This document shows, piece by piece, positions 12,540 to 23,335 of a DNA stretch of 64,000 bases (position 1 is its first letter; each line of letters begins with the position of its first letter). Below the pieces are notes generated by a model that was not told the DNA's origin, searched no databases, and saw nothing but the letters and a program-made list of their open reading frames with translations. This stretch comes from Rhyacophila brunnea (Eukaryota > Arthropoda > Insecta > Trichoptera > Rhyacophilidae), in the NCBI GenBank assembly GCA_022495005.1, contig JAGYXB010001002.1, positions 2,418,001 through 2,482,000 on the forward strand. Direction: 5' to 3'. Made by a program: the position numbers and the translations under genes.

Positions 12540-13430
12540 ATTTGAATTCAATACTGGTGAATACTAAAGATAGATTAAATAAACTTAACCAAAGTGGAAT
12601 TTATCTAAAAAAAATCATTTATAAGTTGTGACTCTTGTGATGCAAAATATGTTGGACAAACGGGACGTTATTTTAACACTAGGATCAAAGAACATTTAGC
12701 TTGTGCCAAAAATGGTAATGAATCTTCATCTTTTGGAAATCATTTAAGTTTAAATAATCACTCTTTTAATATCAGTAAAAAAAATTAAATCCTGCATTTG
12801 AATGAGAAATCTATAAAATTGGATAAACAGGTAATCCTAGAAATTAATAGGCATACATTTTTGCCCAATTTTAATTTGTTAAATAATCAATTATATTTTG
12901 TGTCTTCTCCATTATTATACCCTATTTAATATTTGGGATTGTTATAAAATAACTTTATATATTGTACATTATTTATTATTTTAATTTTTATTTAATTTTG
13001 ACCATATTTTGGTTGTATTTGTTTTTGTATTCGATCTCACTTCATTTGATAATATTGTTTTTTTTATTTTTTATGAAATTTTTATTGTAAATTTTGACTA
13101 ATCATAATTATTTGTTGATATTAATGTTATTGTAAGTGTAGATTGTTTCATATTTTGTGGTTTGTTAATATTTAAAATAATTTATTTAATGCCCCTGACG
13201 TTGTATGAAATATTAATGTACAACCTCATTAGTTTTAAATTAATCTGTTATTGGGAAGGTATTATTGGACGGATAATTATTTATGTACCTATTGTTATAT
13301 TATTTCTATCGCTTTGGATTTTGTTTGATAAATATTGTTTTAAAAAAATGTATTCAGTTGAAAATGTCCCACTGAGGCGGACGAAACCGGTCCTAATCTA
13401 CTGATCAAAAGTGGAATAAGTACTACCAAA
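12540..13430 (+). pseudogene. Penelope-like element: GIY-YIG endonuclease remnant and tail
   Basis: Frame 1 gives DRLNKLNQSGIY (12565-12604). After a frameshift, frame 2 (from 12627) gives CDSCDAKYVGQTGRYFNTRI, then KEHLACAKNG and FGNHLSLNNHSFNI. After a stop it continues with LDKQVILEINR and LLNNQL. GIY, the C-x2-C pair, YVGQTGR with its conserved Arg, and EH are the hallmarks of the GIY-YIG nuclease at the C terminus of Penelope-like retroelements. The reverse transcriptase is absent, so the copy is 5'-truncated. Near 13366-13386 'actgag...gacgaaac' resembles a degraded hammerhead core; such ribozymes occur in Penelope terminal repeats. The hydrophobic frame at 13162-13404 looks like AT-rich UTR read-through. 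Confidence 0.7.
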
Positions 13431-13575
13431 AAATTGCGTTTTATTAAATAAAAACAACAAATTTAATTTTGAATGATACCGTTTACAGACCCTAATTATT
13501 ATAGTTATTAAAAAAGTTATAGAGTTTGAAACATTTAACCTACACAAAAATCACTCTCCTGAACAAAAGTCCAAA

Positions 13576-13601
13576 CGTGACTTCCGTGGTTCATCCTCTA
13601 A
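13576..13601 (-). repeat. right terminal inverted repeat of the 3.3-kb element
   Basis: The reverse complement begins 'ttagaggatgaaccacggaa'. An additional 'aaagtccaa' lies just inside at 13565-13574. Confidence 0.65.
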
Positions 13602-13760
13602 CGTATTGATATTATCTATATATAGCTCTAAAAGCCCATCGATCTATTTCTTGTATTGAGCAGTCGTTGATGACATGCTACACAGTTTGAGACGTGTATC
13701 CGTCATATGGACAGCAGTCATCATGCCTCATATACAGCTTATAAGTGCTATGTAGTTTTT
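13602..13760 (-). pseudogene. LINE C-terminal fragment, proximal half of the interrupted copy
   Basis: On the minus strand this reads DDCCPYDGYTSQTV, then HVINDCS. This closely matches CYPCDGYTSQTVWHFINDCS encoded on the plus strand at 25.4 kb. The C-x2-C...H...C pattern is the terminal zinc-knuckle typical of I/Jockey/R1-type LINE ORF2 proteins. One stop replaces the Trp after QTV. Together with 10163-10316 this is one LINE copy split by the 3.3-kb element. Confidence 0.65.
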
Positions 13761-13769
13761 TTTTGTTAG

Positions 13770-15405
13770 TATATGTGTGAGTTCATGTGATGTATCCTGG
13801 CTATATAGTGGTGGCAGAGATTATGTTTGAAAAAAATTTCAGCGTTATTGATTATATAGCAGATGTTGTGTATTTGCTGTTCTATATCTCCATTGTGTCT
13901 TTGTTTACTTTTCTGCGTAACTTAGGGGAAAGTGTGTGTAAGTTGATGATCTGTTTTTCTTTGTTTAGTGTATTCAACAGCTTCCTCGTTTCTAACTACC
14001 TCTGTATGACTTATTATCCAGAAACATATTATATTAGTTGTTCCTATGATTCGTACCATATTGAGTATTGATATTGTTAAAATGGTAAAAATTGACAAAA
14101 CCTATATCTACAATATGAAAAATATTGGTCAATAGAGAATAAAACGTGTAATGTAATCATTTATTAAACAATAACTAAGTATTTTTATAAATCAAAAATC
14201 AAGGATTTCTAGTTAACAATGATAAAAGTCACATTTTACTATGTACTACATATTTTTTACTGTTAAAGAATTTCAAATTTACACAATGACATTATAGTTA
14301 GAGCATATTTTACTTATTTTATTATTACTAAACTACGTATTGTTAAGTTTATTGGCATGCCCAAAAGCTTTGGCTAAAAGGAATATAAAAATAACTATCC
14401 CATCAAACATTTGGCTACAGCGTTAATACATGTATTTACTTTGAGACTGAAAATCTCGTAAATAAAAAGAGACAGTGATTTTACTTTTTGTATAGGTACT
14501 AAAAAGGCTATTAAGTAGCACTAAATGATTTTATCAACACCATAATAATAATATTCAGTTAAAGGTAGGTATATAAGTTTAAAATAACAAAATTGATCTC
14601 TCTTCACACGGATTAAATTTAAAAATTATTACAAATAAATACTCGTAAAAATTAAATATCTTACGATATAATTAATAATATATCATTTTCACTGCTGTTA
14701 ATATCATAAATCCCAGAATTAGTTGTAATTTATAGAGAAGTTATTGTACGACTAAAATGAAAAGTTCATACATTTTTACGATTTAAAATATATTGTGCTT
14801 CATCTCACAAGACGAGATAAAATACATTCTAAAATGTGAATCTAAAGAACAAAATTATTTAAATTCCTATTATTTGTTTTTCTTCAAAGAAAATTGTATG
14901 AACTGTACAGTCTGATATATAATGTAATGTAATGTAACGACTCTAAATAAGAGTTTTTAGTTTTTTAAATCCATACTGATTATCAATTTTAATGTATTAA
15001 TTATTTTCCAAAGTAAAACTTTTTACATAAATATAATATGTATTTATTTAAAAAAAAAAAAAAAAAACATATAGAGATATTTGATATAGTACAGCATGAT
15101 ATTTAGAATGACAAGAACAGTTAAGTCAAACACACTGAAAAGCAACCCAAAAAATAATCTTAAGTACCTATATAAAAAATTTCTAAACAAATATAATTCA
15201 AGAAACAAAATACACAGTGTGTCACTAAAATTGTCAACGCCTCTATGAAGAGTTATATGGCCACGAATCTTGCTGTGGGTCGTATTTTCTTCCAAAAATA
15301 TGTTTTCTGGTGGTTTCTCTGAGATGTTGTAAATGTACATATTATTATAATATTGTTGTCAAGAAGAATTAATGAGTTTCCCATGAAATCGAACATTGAC
15401 GTTAA
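13770..15405. other. AT-rich non-coding DNA
   Basis: No gene recognised. There is an A-rich tract at about 15050-15066. The open frames at 13787-14071 and 15044-15340 are hydrophobic, AT-driven translations without family features. Confidence 0.5.
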
Positions 15406-15411
15406 AAAATT

Positions 15412-15559
15412 CAAGGCTTTGAACCGAAACTGAACCAAAAACAGGAAAAACCGTTATTTTTTTTCGGAATGAAAACCGGATCCGAACCGATATATTATAT
15501 TGTTTTACTTGAAATGGAACAAAAACCGAAACAAAAAAAAATTACGGTTCAAAGCCCTG
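15412..15559. mobile_element. 148-bp hAT-like miniature element
   Basis: The left end 'caaggctttgaaccgaaac' and right end '...acggttcaaagccctg' are inverted repeats of about 14 bp with one mismatch and a CA(A/G)GG start. The interior has further 'accgaaac' repeats. The flanks 'aaaaaatt' and 'agaaaatt' agree at 7 of 8 bases with a one-base offset, consistent with an old 8-bp hAT duplication. There is no coding capacity. Confidence 0.6.
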
Positions 15560-15821
15560 TAGAAAATTTATATTCAAATAAAATACATAATATGAGAAAT
15601 AAAAATTGACAAGCTTACCCTATTTAGTAAAATTATAAGTAATTATCATGAATTTAATAAGAGAGATGTATGTATATATTACGAGTTTTTCATTTATGAT
15701 TACTTCTGGACCGCTCTTCGGGCTGCTTTAATAAATTTAATTTCGGATCTTTATTACAAAATTGTAGGCATTCCGGCGATATATTAGCCGTCGTATTGTG
15801 TGAATTTTTGAAATGACGCTT

Positions 15822-15844
15822 GGAAACCCGAGAATCGGGTTTCC
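15822..15844. repeat. 10-bp GC-rich hairpin
   Basis: 'ggaaacccga', a 3-base loop 'gaa', then the exact complement 'tcgggtttcc'. It is followed at a short distance by CTAA, which recalls a Helitron 3' end, but the next base is A rather than T. No element boundary could be shown. Confidence 0.5.
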
Positions 15845-16034
15845 CGCTTCTAAAAGATCTCATATTATGTTTTTCAAACCTATTTTTTACGAGTCTCTCT
15901 CATTCGGCCCCGCATACGAGGATGGACATGTCTTACAGGTTAATATTTTACAAATACTATTGTAGGGAGTACAAAATAAAACAATGTTTACGAGGATATT
16001 TTTTGTACAAATGGTATCTGTTATAATAGTGTCT

Positions 16035-16160
16035 TGTCGTTTACAACGTAAGACACCGGTCTCTCACAGTGGGCTTTAGATTCGATTCTCCGCGAGATAT
16101 TTTATATTGATAGATGAGAATACCTTTCTGGGTGTTTGTGTAATCATATTGTTTTGTTTT
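16035..16160 (+). mobile_element. possible tRNA-derived SINE head
   Basis: 'gattcgattctccgcg' (16080-16095) resembles a tRNA B box with the expected spacing from an upstream degenerate A-box-like region. It is followed by 'tgggtgtttgtgtaat' text seen in many insect SINEs. No second copy was confirmed in this window. Similar isolated B-box-like phrases lie near 47320 and 59735. Confidence 0.3.
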
Positions 16161-16471
16161 TTTGTGTTACACAGATTTGTCCACACAATGAAGTTGGATT
16201 GAGTGCACAATAGATTTCTTAGTTTTCTATACTTTAGGCATATAGATTCTTTTCTTATGAAGATGATAATAAAAATATTTTTCCCACTCGTTTTCTTCTA
16301 GGTAAATGTTATAATATTTATAGTATTTTACAATCCGTTTATAGAAGCAAATATAAATGCTCATGTTCCTATCAGTGTCACTCATAACTCTGTGGTCTTC
16401 ATGATACCCCGTCGCAGGACAGATGTGATGTTTCATGATGCTCTGTATCGTGCGAATAACCTATTTGATGG

Positions 16472-16955
16472 GAGGGGGGTTTGGGTCGAAATCCCGAAGG
16501 CCGAAATCCCGAATGCCGAAATCCCAATGGCCGAAATCCCGAACGGCCGAGATCCCGAATGCCGATATCCCGAATGCCGAAATCCCGAAAGCCGAAATCC
16601 TGAATGGCCGGAATCCCGAAGGCCGAAATCCCGAAAAATAAAAAAATACAAACAGTAACAATTGCGCAATCTTAACACTCATCTTGAATTGCGCAATTTT
16701 TGAAAGAGACAAAAACCATTTTTTGTAGACCAAATGGATTTTTGACTCTCTTGTAAAAATTGCGCAATTCAAGATGCGTGTTAAGATTGCGCAATTTCTC
16801 CAGATAGACAAAAACCCTCTAGAAAAATTTGCGCAATTCAAGATAAGTGTTGAGATTGCGCAATTATCGGCCTATGGGATTTCGGCTTTCGGGATTTCGG
16901 CCATTCGGGATTTCAGCATTCGGGATTTCGGCCTTCGGGATTTCGTCGGGCACCC
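16472..16955. mobile_element. foldback element built from 'ccgaaatcccgaa' repeats, 9-bp TSD
   Basis: From 16488 to 16640 about ten tandem variants of 'gccgaaatcccgaa(t/g)g' occur. From 16868 to 16946 the same unit occurs five times in inverse orientation, so the two arms form a large inverted repeat. The centre carries three copies of a 38-bp block bounded by 'ttgcgcaat' (16659-16698 inverted; 16759-16796 and 16830-16865 direct). The flanks are ATTTGATGG at 16463-16471 and again at 16956-16964, a perfect 9-bp target-site duplication. That length fits Mutator-like elements, but no transposase is present. The overlapping repeat frames (GISAFGISAFGIS-type) are repeat translations, not proteins. 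Confidence 0.85.
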
Positions 16956-16969
16956 ATTTGATGGCACCA

Positions 16970-18480
16970 TAATGGTTGAGTTTTTTTTAACAATATAATA
17001 TACGTGGATATGTTAAATAGGTTACATTTGTTATTGTTTTTTACTTTAATGTTTACAACATACTTTCTCTTCTACTTTATTGTTATCAAATCATTTTTAT
17101 ATTTTGTATTCATTATGCAATATAGCACATTGGCCAATCTATGTAATAACATATTACTCTCTTTTTCTGAATAAAGTAAATTATTACTGTTTCATTGCAC
17201 TACTGTTGTAGTTGAGCATCATTTTCCCACTAAAACGACTCATGGTCGTTGTATATATTTATAATGTGTTATATCTATTTTATATCATTAAAAAATAATT
17301 ACACGATCAGGTAAGTACTATTAATTTTACGTGAGGGATAGTCGATTAAAAGCAGACATAGATAATCAGCTAAGAATTAATTGTTATTATTTATATGATG
17401 ACCATAATATAAGGAATATTTGAAAGTCTTTTGGACCTTTAACTTTACAATTATTGATATATAATTTATATCTATGTAGGTACATCATTAACGAGAAAAT
17501 ATGATTTTTTGAACGTAAAGACCTCATGTTTGGAATAGTAGATCGACCAAAAACTGTAATAGAATATAATATTGTCACCAGATTAGTATCAATAGAATAA
17601 ATTTAAAATCAATGATATACTTACAATAAATGGGAAAAGGTTGACAGTTTCAAAAAAACTGTACATAAACACGTTGCAGAGTAATTGATAATTAAAGGAA
17701 ATATTTTCTTTATATTTTCATTGTTATTTGCAGTAATTAATTTAAATATCATGGTGTAATCGATATAATATTCTGAGCTAAATACCTTTGATTCACACAT
17801 TGTTTCCATGAAATTGTCCCCAAATGAAAGATGGCTGGCATTTTTCGTTAGCAAGGCAGCCTTACGCACGATTTTTCATACTCGAAAAAATGTCACGTTT
17901 TACGGTTTCATATATTGGTAATGATATCACGTACAACGAAGTTATGAAGCATACAATTATGTGCTAGATGCTATTTCTCATGGAGAATATTTTGGTGATT
18001 TAGAAATGTTTTCTTTTCGTCATAATAAAATATTAAAATACATTATCGAGGGAGGTAATAAAAATGTCTACCTTTTTGCGTGAATGTTTCACGCACTCAG
18101 CAGACAATAAAATATACAAATATATATATATATATACTTATAAAAGAAAGACAATACTTATATATTATCTAATAATAAAATCATGTTAATTATTATTACT
18201 AGTTTTTATGACTCATCTCGTATAATATAATAACAGATATGGATTGTAGGATTTAGAAGTACAATAAATAATCTTGACTCATTAAACCTCTTTGTATTTA
18301 AAAAAATCAAATATTTGATACATTATCATTAGTTAGGGTCGATTCTAAATCATTAAATGGAAGCTCATTGTAGCTCCTTCTACTCTTACTTTCGTACATG
18401 TACTGAACTTTATGGGTTTATCTGTCCAGTGGATTTAAGGGCGGCGCTGTGATCGTTATTGCGCCTTGTTGCGAGTGTGA
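16970..18480. other. AT-rich non-coding DNA
   Basis: No gene or repeat recognised apart from an (AT)n run at 18121-18136. Confidence 0.5.
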
Positions 18481-18487
18481 CGGCATT

Positions 18488-18904
18488 TGAGTCACCTAGA
18501 GTCATGGCTAACATTATCTAAAAATCTAGTTTTGAAATAATCGCAAAAAACACCAAAGTATTTTTTTTTTTTATAATTAGACGAATAGTATTGAACTCCT
18601 TTGAATATTAATGAGTGAGTCGATTTACATTATTTAAATATATATATATATAACACTCCAAAGGCTGCAGATACACAGTATGCTATGATAAATAAAGCTC
18701 TCTGATTGATAAGAGAGGCTTTTGGTGACAGAACTCGACAATATTCATTGAAAAATATGAATTAAGATACCGACAGTCAACTTTGTTAATAATTTTTACA
18801 TTACTATTTTTCTATATATTGATTAATGCATTTAGAATCACCTGGTATATTTAAATAAAAAAATACAAGATTTCAAAATGTGAGTTATGACTCTAGGCGA
18901 CTCA
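18488..18904. mobile_element. about 417-bp element with 18-bp inverted ends
   Basis: 'tgagtcacctagagtcat' (18488-18505) is matched by the reverse complement of 18887-18904 with one mismatch. The next inward bases are partly similar as well ('ggctaaca' against 'aactcaca'). The interior is AT-rich without coding capacity. I see no clear target-site duplication, so the class is uncertain. Confidence 0.55.
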
Positions 18905-18909
18905 TTTAT

Positions 18910-20640
18910 TAAACTGTTCTCCACTCACCGAGCGATATTTTTAACTCATTTATATTTCATCTGTTTGAGTTTGACGATATAAATCATTATAATTTTTAAT
19001 TCACGTATATGTATGAAAATTATGTGAAAACAATTCAACCAATTTCGATGTTCGATAACTTGAATAAATAACCCGTGTGCCAAGATGAATGCGAAAATAT
19101 ATTTTATTACAGAAAATCACAGACGGTGAACCTGTATTCCAAAAAAATAATACAATAAATGCTTCATGTAAACAACGGCGTCATCAACGTCTGATTATGT
19201 TGCAATTTACACGCCACCGACTTGCATTTCACAGAGATTACGTACAGTCTACCATCAAATTGCTTTCAGACTTTAGATGTTGTTATCGTGGAAATGAAGG
19301 TACCCGATGAGCATATTAAAATATTCGTCCGTATTATAAGCTGATAAGCTACTAATGTCATGGAAACGTATTGATATTCTAATTCAATACGGAAGCTATT
19401 GAAAAAGTTCGCCTTTGTTCGAAGATAAATGATATTTGATTTTTTTTTTGAAAAAATCTGAATATAAAAATACATAATATTATTATATAAGTATAATTTA
19501 TTATTTAAAACTTGCAATACATAATGATACATAATAATACATTTATTGATAACAGTGTTTTGATTAGGGATGATATCAATCAAAAAAGTATTATTACCTA
19601 CTTAGAAATGTGATTTTATTATGTGCAATTTTCAATAAAATTTTACAGTTGATTAAGGATTCAACGCAGATATTTCCACATATAATTTGAATAATGATTA
19701 ATCTCACTATTTTATTTGTTAGGTATTTTATTTTATGATAAATGTGAAAACGATTTATTTCTTTACTGAATTTAAAAAAAATAAAATGCACATTATGACC
19801 TCAATAACTTGTTTTTTTTATGTTTTTAAATGAAATAGAGAATATATTATAACATGTAATATCTCTCACAAAAACGTCAAGAAAAAAATAGATCACTACT
19901 CTCTATGTTTACAAGTTAAGTTCTATGGTGCTCTCATTTAAAAGAACTTTGTTTGGTTACTCTCAGTGAAGCTAAACTATAATACAGTTTATCATAAAAA
20001 TATAATAATTTTTGTTAATCGGATTGGCATTTAAGTGGCAGAGCTCATATTATATCAGAGTTTCACCATTGTTAAAGCATTTATTTATCACATGAATATT
20101 ACGAAATAAAACGTAAATTTTAAGTTTTAATACTTTTCTGCGTAGTGTGCGATTATATATTGTATTTTGTATCTAATTAAATTTATATTTCAGTTTAACT
20201 CATTACCCGACAATTAAAAAAAATAGCCTTTACAAGTTTTATTGATACCTACTGCATTATACTTATATATTTTTATTTCATATAGTGTTCTAGTAGTTAG
20301 TTGTCTGAATTTTTGATTAACAAAGACAGCATTTATTTAATGGTAAAACTGTAGACTTTGTGTTCCGCTACTTGAGAATTCCAAGACCTACCATGGATTA
20401 TCGAATTAAAGAGGATGGTTATGAATTGAGTTTTATTGCAAAATATTATGTTTAAATAATAATAATAATAATAATTATAAGAACCTTTTTTTTCAACAGG
20501 TAAGCACTGACATCATAAAAAATCCGCTGCAGTGAAAACAATGAACTATCTGTAAGAGTGGTAAATATTTATTTTTACTTAATTTTAAAATAATAGAAAA
20601 ATCAATGTATTCAACGTAATTTTACTTACGTCAATCAAAG
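18910..20640. other. AT-rich non-coding DNA
   Basis: Nothing recognised. The open frame at 19089-19310 has no family features. Confidence 0.5.
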
Positions 20641-20647
20641 TATTTAC

Positions 20648-20968
20648 TTAATTATTCTGGTGCTTCAGACTATTCAGATCAATGGGTGACTGCACAGCCG
20701 TTTCTATCCTGAGCTGTCTCTTTCTCCAGATGGTCACACTCAACTTACCTGCGCCCTCCATGACGCCATCTACCCATCTCCTCCGGGGGTAGTCTAGAAG
20801 CCGAATGCCTGCAAGGGTTTCTTCATATACTTTATGTAGGACTCTAGATCCAGTATATCTAATAATATATCCAGCCCATCTGAGTCTTTGCACCCTCAAG
20901 ATATGGACCATAATATAAGCCTTAAATTGTTCGCAGAGCTGAGAATTTATTATGTATGGATGCGCCAC
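20648..20968 (-). pseudogene. LINE reverse transcriptase C-terminal fragment
   Basis: The minus-strand frame contains LRWAGYIIRYTGSRV, then KVYEETLAGIR, then YPRRRWVDGVMEGAGKL, TIWRKRQLRIETAV. This is the post-RT C-terminal region seen in many insect LINEs: LRWxGHVxRM, a basic GxRxxGRPRxRWxDGV block, then DRxxWRxxV. The front of the RT is missing, so this is a 5'-truncated retrotransposon remnant. The open frame ends at TTAATTATTC near 20648. A second, more degraded copy of the same region follows about 200 bp away. Confidence 0.8.
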
Positions 20969-21139
20969 CTTTGGTTTTCTTTAACCGGTCCAAGTATTTT
21001 TTTATGAGAATATTTTGTTTACAATTACCTTGATAACCTACGTAACGATAACGTAATCTATGTATAAACTTATTTACTTACTAAACTCAAATAATATGTT
21101 TATCAGTTATCTTAGTTTTAGTTAGTAGTACGAGTTCAA

Positions 21140-21300
21140 CCTTTCTCAAGGAACTCTATCCCGAGCTATATCTCTTCAGTCTCTTACACTCTTGACGTTA
21201 TCCGTTCATGTTCTCCGAGAGTGCCTATTGTGGTTTCTTCATAAACTTTATGGATAGCTCTAGATCCATTGCATTTAAAAACTTGATCGAGTATTTTACA
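21140..21300 (-). pseudogene. degraded second LINE C-terminal fragment
   Basis: The plus-strand phrases 'tatcccgagct..atctcttcag', 'gtttcttcataaactttatgga' and 'gctctagatccattg' repeat, in the same order, phrases at 20706-20860 of the neighbouring fragment. It is the same LINE region, more diverged and frameshifted. Confidence 0.6.
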
Positions 21301-21309
21301 CCTAATCAA

Positions 21310-22820
21310 TCAAAAATGTATTAATGTCGTGAAATTAACAAAAAAACACGCATTACTAAATAATAAAATACTTTTAAAATTATAATAGAATCTACTTAAA
21401 ATAATATTTTACAATTTTAGATTATTATTAGAAAAATATTATATATAAATTTATCAAAATCTAGGAAATTTTCAGAACGACCGCTGTAGGCGTAGACCGT
21501 CAATATCTTGCTTAGATTAAGACATGTCAAACTATTGAATATTTTATACACTATATAATAATAATATTTGGCAGTACTTGAGATATTCTATAAATAATAT
21601 GAAAGCATATTATCAAAAGAAATGTCCGGACCTGATATTGATTTGATTCTTAATGGAATTTCATCAAAGAAATGAACGTTCAATACTAGTTACGAACGAC
21701 TCTTTCCTTTCTTTCGTACCAATTTATTAATTTGATTAAAATGCCTTTCCTCTTTTTTTCATATTTCCTTTCTTTGACGGATTTTGAGACCAGTTCTTTC
21801 TTTACGGACAGTAGGTCAAAATGAAAAGACCTGACTTATAAAATCAGTTTGGACGACCTAATTGTTCGCTCTCTTGACAAAAATATTTATTTTTATTTTC
21901 CCTTTCTCATCAATAATTTATTAGGAAAACTGTGGAAAATTAAAGACGTATTATATTTTAATGTGCGTTTTAATACGATTTTTGAATAACGATAGAAAGC
22001 CATAATTTCTTAGTGCTGACATATATCTTATATAAACATCTTTATAAAATGTAGTATCTAATTACTATTCAACTGCTTAATCTTCAAACCGGCTTACTCC
22101 ATTTAGGAAAATTGTTCAGGAAGGAGAAAAAACTTAATAATTTAACTATTGAGCGGAATTTAACAATTCCGAAAATACACTTTACAAATAATCTGCACTA
22201 TAGATAATAAAATTAATACACTGTTTAAGCATGTCTTTTATAAAAAAATAATGAAAAATTATATAAAAAGCGGAGTTGTTCATTAACGATATTGGAAATT
22301 TGGCACCTGCAGTTGGCTGTTTTGTGTGAAGAACGATAGCGTATTTATCACGCTATGTATACTAAACTACGATATTTCAATTGACTCACCACATATTTAC
22401 TTATCAGTTGCATTCGAGTGACTATAATTTGAAGTGAGCACAATTTTATTAAACTTAACACAGTCACAAAAAAATCACTTTTAAAAACTAGGTACCATCC
22501 GTCATTTGTTGTTTATGTAAAAAACGACAGGTGATATTATTTACGTCTCATAATGATTTAAAAATGCACAGCACTATATAATAACTCACATTTACAACAA
22601 GTACCCATAGATAACTATAATTATTCAAATAAACAATAACATTTATACGAATTCCGATTAAAATTGATCATTTCATTGAAACGCGGACGCACGACATATC
22701 GACGTTTTACGATACCAAGGAAAGGAATAAATAATAAATTTTATGTCACTTTCTTTTGTACGGCTGTTGAATGAAAATTTTTTTGAACCAATGAAACTTA
22801 TATACATTTAATTAGCTCAT
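21310..22820. other. AT-rich non-coding DNA
   Basis: No gene recognised. 22757-22822 ('gctgttgaatga...aaccaatgaaacttatata') is duplicated at 23385-23455, on the far side of the hAT-type cluster. Confidence 0.5.
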
Positions 22821-22825
22821 TAGGT

Positions 22826-22882
22826 ATATTGGCAAAAAATATCAGTTGATCTACTGAAATTTCAGTAGACATGGCAACACTG
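22826..22882. mobile_element. right-end fragment of a hAT-type miniature element
   Basis: 'tattggcaaaaaatatcagt' through to the terminus 'ggcaacactg' is identical in order to the right end of the full element at 23278-23335. The left part is missing. Confidence 0.65.
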
Positions 22883-22897
22883 ACTATGCCATCAACC

Positions 22898-22950
22898 CAG
22901 TGTTGCCAAGTCAAAATGTAAAAATTCAGTAGATAGACATGGCAACACTG
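22898..22950. mobile_element. 53-bp minimal element of the same family
   Basis: It starts CAGTGTTGCCAAGTC and ends GACATGGCAACACTG, so it is both termini joined with almost no interior. It is flanked by 'catcaacc' and 'gatcaacc' (7 of 8), each preceded by 'actatg'. Confidence 0.7.
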
Positions 22951-22965
22951 ACTATGCGATCAACC

Positions 22966-23335
22966 CAGTGTTGCCAAGTCAAAATTTAAAATTTCAGAGA
23001 TTTTGACAAAAAATTCAGTAGATTTCATAAAATATCAGTAGATTTTGAAAAATGTGGTTTATTAGATATGATTTAAAACTAATAAGAATAACAATAACTA
23101 ATAATATTAATTTATTGTAAACAATGATGATATTAATGGGTAAAATGGCGCTCTTGGGTAGAGTTACAATGGTTTTTATGTCAATTAAGAAGTGTATAAC
23201 ATCAAAAAAGGTCATGCGTAAATCATTTCAAGTTTATTTTTAAAAGAATCATCAGTTAATTTACAATTATGGATCAGTATATTGGCAAAAAATATCAGTT
23301 GATCTACTGAAATTTCAGTAGACATGGCAACACTG
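22966..23335. mobile_element. 370-bp hAT-type miniature element with 8-bp TSD
   Basis: The termini CAGTGTTGCC and GGCAACACTG are perfect 10-bp inverted repeats. The flanks are GATCAACC on both sides (22958-22965 and 23336-23343), a perfect 8-bp target-site duplication. That combination is diagnostic of hAT-like transposition. The interior is AT-rich with repeats of 'ttcagtagat'. There is no transposase. Confidence 0.85.

Larger units (their letters stand above)
10317..13601. mobile_element. 3.3-kb composite element with 26-bp terminal inverted repeats
   Basis: The left end reads 'ttagaggataaaccacggaa' (10317 on) and the right end carries its near-perfect reverse complement (13576-13601), about 22 of 26 bases matching. 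Outside both ends is the same LINE copy, so the boundaries are supported by an interrupted host repeat. The flanks 'gattatatc' and 'gatattatc' look like a degraded target-site duplication of about 9 bases or more. From left to right it contains direct 'cggaagtcca' motifs, a Helitron-like 3' end, a transposase-like pseudogene and a Penelope-like endonuclease remnant. The last two may be nested passengers. The superfamily is not assigned. Confidence 0.6.

Noticed and set aside
13162..13404. Hydrophobic 80-codon frame as a membrane protein
   Set aside because: It falls in the AT-rich tail of the Penelope-like remnant; Leu/Ile/Tyr richness is expected from T-rich sequence.
15822..15858. A Helitron 3' end
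   Set aside because: The hairpin is good, but CTAA is followed by A, not T, and no repeated boundary could be shown.
16392..16998. Overlapping open frames on both strands rich in GISAFGIS or PKSRMPKS repeats
   Set aside because: They are translations of the foldback element's tandem units in several frames, with no independent evidence of coding.
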